Below, one piece after another: positions 59,681-64,000 of a stretch of DNA of 64,000 nucleotides. The DNA is from G958295645 sp965242735. GTDB lineage: Bacteria > Gemmatimonadota > Gemmatimonadetes > Longimicrobiales > Gaopeijiaceae. Both the position numbers and the translations under genes were made by a program. Where the stretch lies: contig OZ251497.1 of the NCBI GenBank assembly GCA_965242735.1, positions 2,108,001 to 2,172,000 on the forward strand, written 5' to 3'. The notes below the pieces were generated by a model. That model searched no databases, had not been told where the DNA came from, and saw only the letters and a list, made by a program, of their open reading frames with translations. Position 1 is the stretch's first letter. Each line of letters begins with the position of its first letter.

Positions 59681-60184
59681 TCAGCCTCCCCCTAGCCGCG
59701 CCAGGAAGCCGACCAGCCCGGCCAGCGACATCCTGAAGCTCCGGTCGCCGTCCCCGCTGCCGTCGTCGCCCGCGTCGCCGCCTTCGATGCCCAGCGCCGT
59801 CAGCGCCAGCAAAGCCACGCCGCCCGCGACCACGCCGCCCATCAGGACGCTCTTGGTCCTCGAGAACTCGCGGACCTCGATGCGGGTCGTCCCCTCGACA
59901 GCGATGCGCAGCGTGTCTTCGCGCGAGACTTCCCGGTAGGCGCCGATCTCGCGCCGTATCGTGGTCGCGAGCACGATCGAGTCGCCGTACTCGACCACGA
60001 TCCCTTCGACGGACGCCGTCTCCCGCGCCTCGTTGGGATCGTCCGCAGCCGAAAACACCGGCACGTGCACGCGCGCCACGGCCCCCGGCGCAGGCGCGTC
60101 GGCCACCCGGTACGTGTAGCACCCGGGGAGCAGGCCCAAGAAGACGAGGGCCGCGACCGCCCGCCAGCGCCGAAACGCGGCCAC
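59681..60184 (-). CDS. small lipoprotein with C-terminal membrane segment
   Basis: 167 residues: signal peptide AALVFLGLLPGC with a good lipobox (LLPGC), a beta-rich middle (VEYGDSIVLATTIRREIGAY, TLRIAVEGTTRIEVREFSRT), then a hydrophobic segment LMGGVVAGGVALLALTALGI and a Gly/Asp-rich stretch. No family recognised. GTG 60184, 1 nt after the upstream stop, so coupled to the next lipoprotein gene. Confidence 0.65.
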   Translation of the reverse strand: MAAFRRWRAVAALVFLGLLPGCYTYRVADAPAPGAVARVHVPVFSAADDPNEARETASVEGIVVEYGDSIVLATTIRREIGAYREVSREDTLRIAVEGTTRIEVREFSRTKSVLMGGVVAGGVALLALTALGIEGGDAGDDGSGDGDRSFRMSLAGLVGFLARLGGG

Positions 60185-60185
60185 G

Positions 60186-60629
60186 CTACAGCTCCACGTC
60201 GAGCGAGCGCGAGAGCCGTTGGTTGAACGCGTACGCGAACCGCCACGGCACGGTGGGGAACACGCCGCCCGTCTCGTCCACCAAGCTGCGGTCGTCCACG
60301 TTCACCAGCACCCGCACCTCCAGGGTGTCGCCGCCGATCGTCTCCGCCTGCCCGAACCACCGCCGCTCGACCGAGATGTCGACGATCGTGTCGAAGGGCA
60401 ACGTGTGCACGACCGTGTCGGAGCGCAGCACCTGCACCTGCGTGACGCCGGTCTCGGTGACGGCGGTGATGAACTGCTTCGAATAGATGAGCCGCACCTG
60501 CTTGCCCGCGTCGCCCCGCATCGCCAGCGAAAGGTTGCGCGGCGTGGGGTCCTCGAACGCGCTGCAGGCCCAGGAGACGGCGGCACAGACCGCCAGCCCC
60601 AGCGCCATGGACAACCGCGGCCGCCTCAT
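60186..60629 (-). CDS. small lipoprotein, unknown
   Basis: 147 residues with signal LGLAVCAAVSWACSAFEDP (lipobox-like SWAC). Strand-rich body: RNLSLAMRGDAGKQVRLIYS, TLEVRVLVNVDDRSL, FPTVPWRFAYAFNQRLSRSL. Lies between the SusD gene and another lipoprotein gene on the same strand and may belong to that transport locus. No family recognised. Confidence 0.65.
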   Translation of the reverse strand: MRRPRLSMALGLAVCAAVSWACSAFEDPTPRNLSLAMRGDAGKQVRLIYSKQFITAVTETGVTQVQVLRSDTVVHTLPFDTIVDISVERRWFGQAETIGGDTLEVRVLVNVDDRSLVDETGGVFPTVPWRFAYAFNQRLSRSLDVEL

Positions 60630-60688
60630 GGCGCCGGAACGAGAGCGGGCGCACCCGCCGACCTGCACGGATGCGCCCGCCATCTTCG

Positions 60689-62029
60689 TCAGCCTCCGCA
60701 ACCGAGCCCGTTGAGGTGGCAGTTCGCCCGAATCTCGATGATCGAGATCGGGAGCATCTCGCCCGGCTTTGCGATCGTCGGATTGGTCGCCAGCCACTTC
60801 GGGTCCCGGACCTTGAACCGATACATGTCGGCCAAGCGCAGGCCCTGCAACAGCACGTTGACGCGCCGCGTGTGCATCAGCATGTCCATGTCCGAGATCT
60901 GTCCGCTGAACGGCGTCAGCTTGTCCAGCGCCCGGATGTGGTTGATGGACGTCCGGAACGCTTCGCTGTTGCCGCCCGCGAGCGCGTTCTCGGCCAGGAT
61001 CAGGTGCATCATCCGCGTCGACGCCACGGTCAGCGGCGGATAGATGCCGCCCTTGGTCAAGTAGTTGCCGCCCTTCCATTGGTTCAGCCACTTGATGACG
61101 GCCGGATCGTCGACGTTGTCGATGGGGTCCTGGAGCGCAATTCCGTTGATGTCGTTCGCGGAGTTGACCGTCACGATCGAGAGATCGATCTGGTTCTCCT
61201 TGCGGTCGTTGACCCAGCCGGCCATCGAGTTGGACCGGCTGCCGGCGGAATACTCCAAGTTGAACGTCCAGTCGGCGGAGTTGCCGCCGACCGCCGCGAT
61301 CACGGCCGCCGCGTCGGCGCCGGCGTCGGCCGAATTGACCAGCCCGTTGCCGGAAGGCGCCGGGTTGATGGCGTCCCAGATCGCGCGAGATTGGCGCGCC
61401 CGGGCCCGCACGGCCATAGCCTGGATGGCCATGTTCGTCTCGCCCTGCGATCTGAATCCGTCGATCGCCGCCGTCAAGCGCGTGATGGCCCCGTCAAGCA
61501 CTTGGTGCATGTTGGCCGGGCCCACCGGCGCCCCGCTCTCCTTCTTGTTGGAGAAGGCGAAGTCCTCCTGAATCTCTCCGATCACCATGTACATGATGCC
61601 CGAATAGAAGTTCGCCCGGGCCAAGTCCGTCGTGATCGCCTTCGTCGGATTGTTGCCGTGATGCTCGGTCAGGATCTCGATCGCCTGGTCGCTCATCCAG
61701 CGGCCCTGCCCCATCGCCGGGAAGGGCCCGTCGATGAATTCGTTCAGCGGATCGCTCACGGCGCCCTGGTCCAAGGACAGCCATGCGTCGCGCGACCCGA
61801 TCCAGTACATCTCGTCCGACGCCACCAAGTAGGGCTGCCAGGACTGCGAGACCGACGACGCCACGAGCGTCTGCGCGCCGTTGACCACTGCGTTGGCGGC
61901 GGCTTCCTGCCGGATGTCGTCCTCGACCAGGTCGTTGGGGTTGTTCACGTCCAGCAGGTCGCAACCCGCCAGGAGGGGCACGGCCGCCAGGACCGAAACC
62001 GCCCACTTCTTGAGAATCTGCTTCTTCAT
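60689..62029 (-). CDS. SusD/RagB family outer-membrane lipoprotein
   Basis: 446 residues: signal KKWAVSVLAAVPLLAGC with Cys20-type lipobox LLAGC, followed by DLLDVNNPNDLVEDD, the usual SusD opening, TPR-like helices (RANFYSGIMYMVIGEIQEDF) and the late LLQGLRLADMYRFKVRDPKW segment. It caps the SusC channel encoded just upstream and helps bind the nutrient. ATG 62029 taken; ATG 62038 is in frame but only 2 nt from GGGAGG. Confidence 0.9.
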   Translation of the reverse strand: MKKQILKKWAVSVLAAVPLLAGCDLLDVNNPNDLVEDDIRQEAAANAVVNGAQTLVASSVSQSWQPYLVASDEMYWIGSRDAWLSLDQGAVSDPLNEFIDGPFPAMGQGRWMSDQAIEILTEHHGNNPTKAITTDLARANFYSGIMYMVIGEIQEDFAFSNKKESGAPVGPANMHQVLDGAITRLTAAIDGFRSQGETNMAIQAMAVRARARQSRAIWDAINPAPSGNGLVNSADAGADAAAVIAAVGGNSADWTFNLEYSAGSRSNSMAGWVNDRKENQIDLSIVTVNSANDINGIALQDPIDNVDDPAVIKWLNQWKGGNYLTKGGIYPPLTVASTRMMHLILAENALAGGNSEAFRTSINHIRALDKLTPFSGQISDMDMLMHTRRVNVLLQGLRLADMYRFKVRDPKWLATNPTIAKPGEMLPISIIEIRANCHLNGLGCGG

Positions 62030-62048
62030 GGTTCGCATATCCTCCCGG

Positions 62049-64000
62049 TTAGAACGCGACGCGCGCGGAAAGGGTGAGCCGCCGCGGAATCGGAATCGAC
62101 CAGCCCTCCGTGGAATCCAGGAAGTTGCAGCTGAGACCTTCGTTGCAACGCCCAAGCACGTTCGTTTCCGGGTCCATTCCCGGATAGTCGCCCAGCATGA
62201 ACAGGTAGAGGTTGCGCACGCCGAGGTTCACCGTGGCGCTGGACAGACCGAGGTCGGCCACCGAGGCGGTCGGCACGCGGTAGGTCAGCCCCAGCTCGCG
62301 CCAGTTGATCCAGCTGGCGTCGTAGATGCCGTTCATGCCGCTCATCGGCGACAGTCCCTCGATCTCGTTGGCCCACGCGATGGCAGCGTCCAAGCGCTGC
62401 TCGGCGGACGATGCCGGATTGAGCATGATCGAGTAGAGCTCCGCGCTGCGCGGCGTGTTGCGGCCGATGAAGTTGTTGGCCCGCCGGAACATGCCCGACA
62501 GGTCCTGCACGTGGTGCCCGATCTTGTACTCCATGAGCGAGCTGAGCTCGAAGCTGCCGCCGAACGCCATGTTGAACCCGAACGATCCGGCGAAGTCGGG
62601 CGTCGGCTTGCCCAGGTAGGTCAGGAGCAGGCCCTCGCCGCAGTTGTTCGACGCCAACCCGCCGTTCGGAACGCCGAAGCGACCGGTCGCGTCGTTGCCG
62701 ATGGCCAAGGGCTTGAAGCTGTTGGGGTTGCGGGGCTGGCTGAAGTAGTCCAGCGCCTGTTGGCGCGTGGGCACCACGCATTGCCCGCCGCTCGGCGCCA
62801 CGATGTTCAGCGGTATCTCCACGTCGGCGAGCTTCGCGCCGAAGAACGCGCCGGGCGTGAAGCCCTCCGTCAGGTAGTTCCGGTAGCGCGGGTAGCTGCC
62901 CCCGGTCTTCAGCGGCGGCGCGCCGCCCATGTCGGTGATTTCCTCGTTCAGGTACGCCGTGTTGGCGAACACGTTGAGCGAGAAGCCCTCGCGCTGGATC
63001 AGCGCCCCGTTGATGCCGACCTCGACTCCCCAGGCCTTCATCTCGCCGATGTTGTCGAGCTGCGTCTGCGTGAATCCGCCGGTGACCGGGAACTGGCGCG
63101 CCACCATCGCGTCGCTGACCGTTCGGTTCCAGTAGTCGATCTGCACCGACCAGGCGTCCTCGAAGAGGCCGAGCTCGACGCCCGTCTCGATCTCCGTGGA
63201 GATCTCGGGCTTGAGGCTGGCGTTGCCCAGATTGGCCGGCGCGACGCCGGGGCCGCTCACGGACCCCTGCGACGTGAAGGTGGTGAACTTGTCGAACGCG
63301 CCCGGCTGGAGGCCGGAACGCCCGAAGGCCGCGCGGAAGCGAACCGTCGAGAACATGTCGTTCGACCAGCCCAGACCCTGGCTGGGCACAAGCGAAATCG
63401 TCGCCTTCGGATAGAACGCCGTGCTGAACTCCGAGCCGAACGCCGAGTTCGCGTCCCACCGCCCGCCGAGCGTCAGGAACATCCAGTCGTCGAAGCCGAT
63501 CTGGTCCTGCAGGTAGCCCCCGATCTGGGTCACGCGCAGCCAGAACTCGTTCGAGCTCTCCGATCCGAGCGCCGAGAGCGTCTCCAGCCCCGGGCCCGGG
63601 AAGTCGCGGCCGCTGCCGCCCGCGGTCTGCCGCTGGCGGAGAAAGCCCTGTCCGCCGAAGAGGAACGTGTTCTCGATCCTGTCCGTCGACCAGACGTGCG
63701 AGCCCTTGAGGTCGGCCGTGACCTCGCGGCTCCGGGCTTCCTCCACGTTCCGGCTGCCGATCGGCGTCGATCCGGAGAAGTTGTCGACGTTCCAGCGGTA
63801 CGGCCGGAAGCTCACCGCGTCGTCGGACGTGAAGTCCACGCCGAAGATCGCCTCCAGCTGCAGGGCCTCCGTCGGCGTGTACTGGATGTTGGTCGTGCCC
63901 GTGAAGTGCTGCGAGTTCGTGAAGTTGAGCTGGTACATGTTCTCGCGCAACGTGGCGAACGCCGGCTGGCCGTACTTGTTGACCCGGTCGCTGGCGTCCG
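62049..64000 (-). CDS. SusC/RagA TonB-dependent outer-membrane transporter (C-terminal part)
   Basis: The frame is open to the right edge (first residues DASDRVNKYGQPAFATLREN), so the N-terminal signal, plug and part of the barrel are missing. 650 residues of barrel remain: FGRSGLQPGAFDKFTTFTSQ, SLKPEISTEIETGVELGLFE, and the end RRLTLSARVAF with a terminal Phe. SLKPE.S.E.E.G.E is a strong SusC signature. Pairs with the SusD gene 20 nt downstream. The substrate (glycan, peptide or other) is not determinable. Confidence 0.92.
   Translation of the reverse strand, partial: DASDRVNKYGQPAFATLRENMYQLNFTNSQHFTGTTNIQYTPTEALQLEAIFGVDFTSDDAVSFRPYRWNVDNFSGSTPIGSRNVEEARSREVTADLKGSHVWSTDRIENTFLFGGQGFLRQRQTAGGSGRDFPGPGLETLSALGSESSNEFWLRVTQIGGYLQDQIGFDDWMFLTLGGRWDANSAFGSEFSTAFYPKATISLVPSQGLGWSNDMFSTVRFRAAFGRSGLQPGAFDKFTTFTSQGSVSGPGVAPANLGNASLKPEISTEIETGVELGLFEDAWSVQIDYWNRTVSDAMVARQFPVTGGFTQTQLDNIGEMKAWGVEVGINGALIQREGFSLNVFANTAYLNEEITDMGGAPPLKTGGSYPRYRNYLTEGFTPGAFFGAKLADVEIPLNIVAPSGGQCVVPTRQQALDYFSQPRNPNSFKPLAIGNDATGRFGVPNGGLASNNCGEGLLLTYLGKPTPDFAGSFGFNMAFGGSFELSSLMEYKIGHHVQDLSGMFRRANNFIGRNTPRSAELYSIMLNPASSAEQRLDAAIAWANEIEGLSPMSGMNGIYDASWINWRELGLTYRVPTASVADLGLSSATVNLGVRNLYLFMLGDYPGMDPETNVLGRCNEGLSCNFLDSTEGWSIPIPRRLTLSARVAF

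Noticed and set aside
54994..59736. 1580-codon plus-strand open frame
   Set aside because: Antisense to the BNR gene and out of frame with the P450; no domain resemblance.

Overview
The window is a GC-rich (about 70%), densely coding chromosomal segment of a Gram-negative bacterium. The outer-membrane gene set (LptE-like and LpxH-like proteins, porins, a SusC/SusD pair), a large BNR/VPS10-type repeat protein, DUF5683 and DUF4105 proteins, and small propeller-type secreted proteins fit Gemmatimonadota best. That assignment is inference from gene content; there is no rRNA or marker gene here to prove it.

Layout. 1-6349 (minus): an esterase fragment, a MATE exporter, and a signalling operon of a receiver-PP2C phosphatase, a periplasmic binding protein and a TorS-like histidine kinase. 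6709-12091 (plus): a promoter, glutamine synthetase, its adenylyltransferase GlnE, then an RsbW-type kinase and a STAS anti-anti-sigma factor. The two blocks diverge, and together they look like a partner-switching pathway beside nitrogen assimilation. A porin and an ammonium transporter follow (12268-14978). 15022-18391 is the conserved trio of circularly permuted ATP-grasp, alpha-E and transglutaminase. 18504-25681 holds an outer-membrane protein with a histidine-rich loop, tRNA-Pro, an Lnb-like (DUF4105) protein, two propeller-like secreted proteins and a complete ISNCY/IS1202-type insertion sequence with a target duplication.

25984-37710 (minus): rdgB, three tiny overlapping ORFs, rfaE2/hldE C-domain and a Mrp-type cation/proton antiporter operon (E-F-G-DUF4040-B-C-D-D-[83 aa]-D) with no MrpA. 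This operon is interrupted by a 2.4-kb phage-like element bounded by 36-bp imperfect direct repeats that re-create the 3' end of an mrpD-like gene. 37834-44522: envelope and lipid genes (lptE, lpxH, diacylglycerol-kinase-like, plsC-like), tRNA-Sec and deoC. 44539-47157: a two-module ALDH16-like aldehyde dehydrogenase.

47204-54751 is a defence-type island: an OLD-like ATPase/TOPRIM protein, a membrane-anchored coiled-coil protein with a coding minisatellite, and a McrBC-type restriction module. McrB carries Mrr-N winged-helix and EVE-like domains and is preceded by two more ORFs made of Mrr-N-like winged helices. One of these is internally duplicated and fused to an IS3-family transposase remnant. 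54754-64000: the BNR/VPS10-like protein, a cytochrome P450, two small lipoproteins and a SusD/SusC pair that runs off the window edge.

Recurring features are very tight packing (4-bp ATGA/GTGA/TTGA overlaps), short tandem duplications at gene junctions in the minus-strand operons, and -10-like TAGATT/TAGTTT/TATCTT elements, two of them so close to the start codon that leaderless transcripts are likely.
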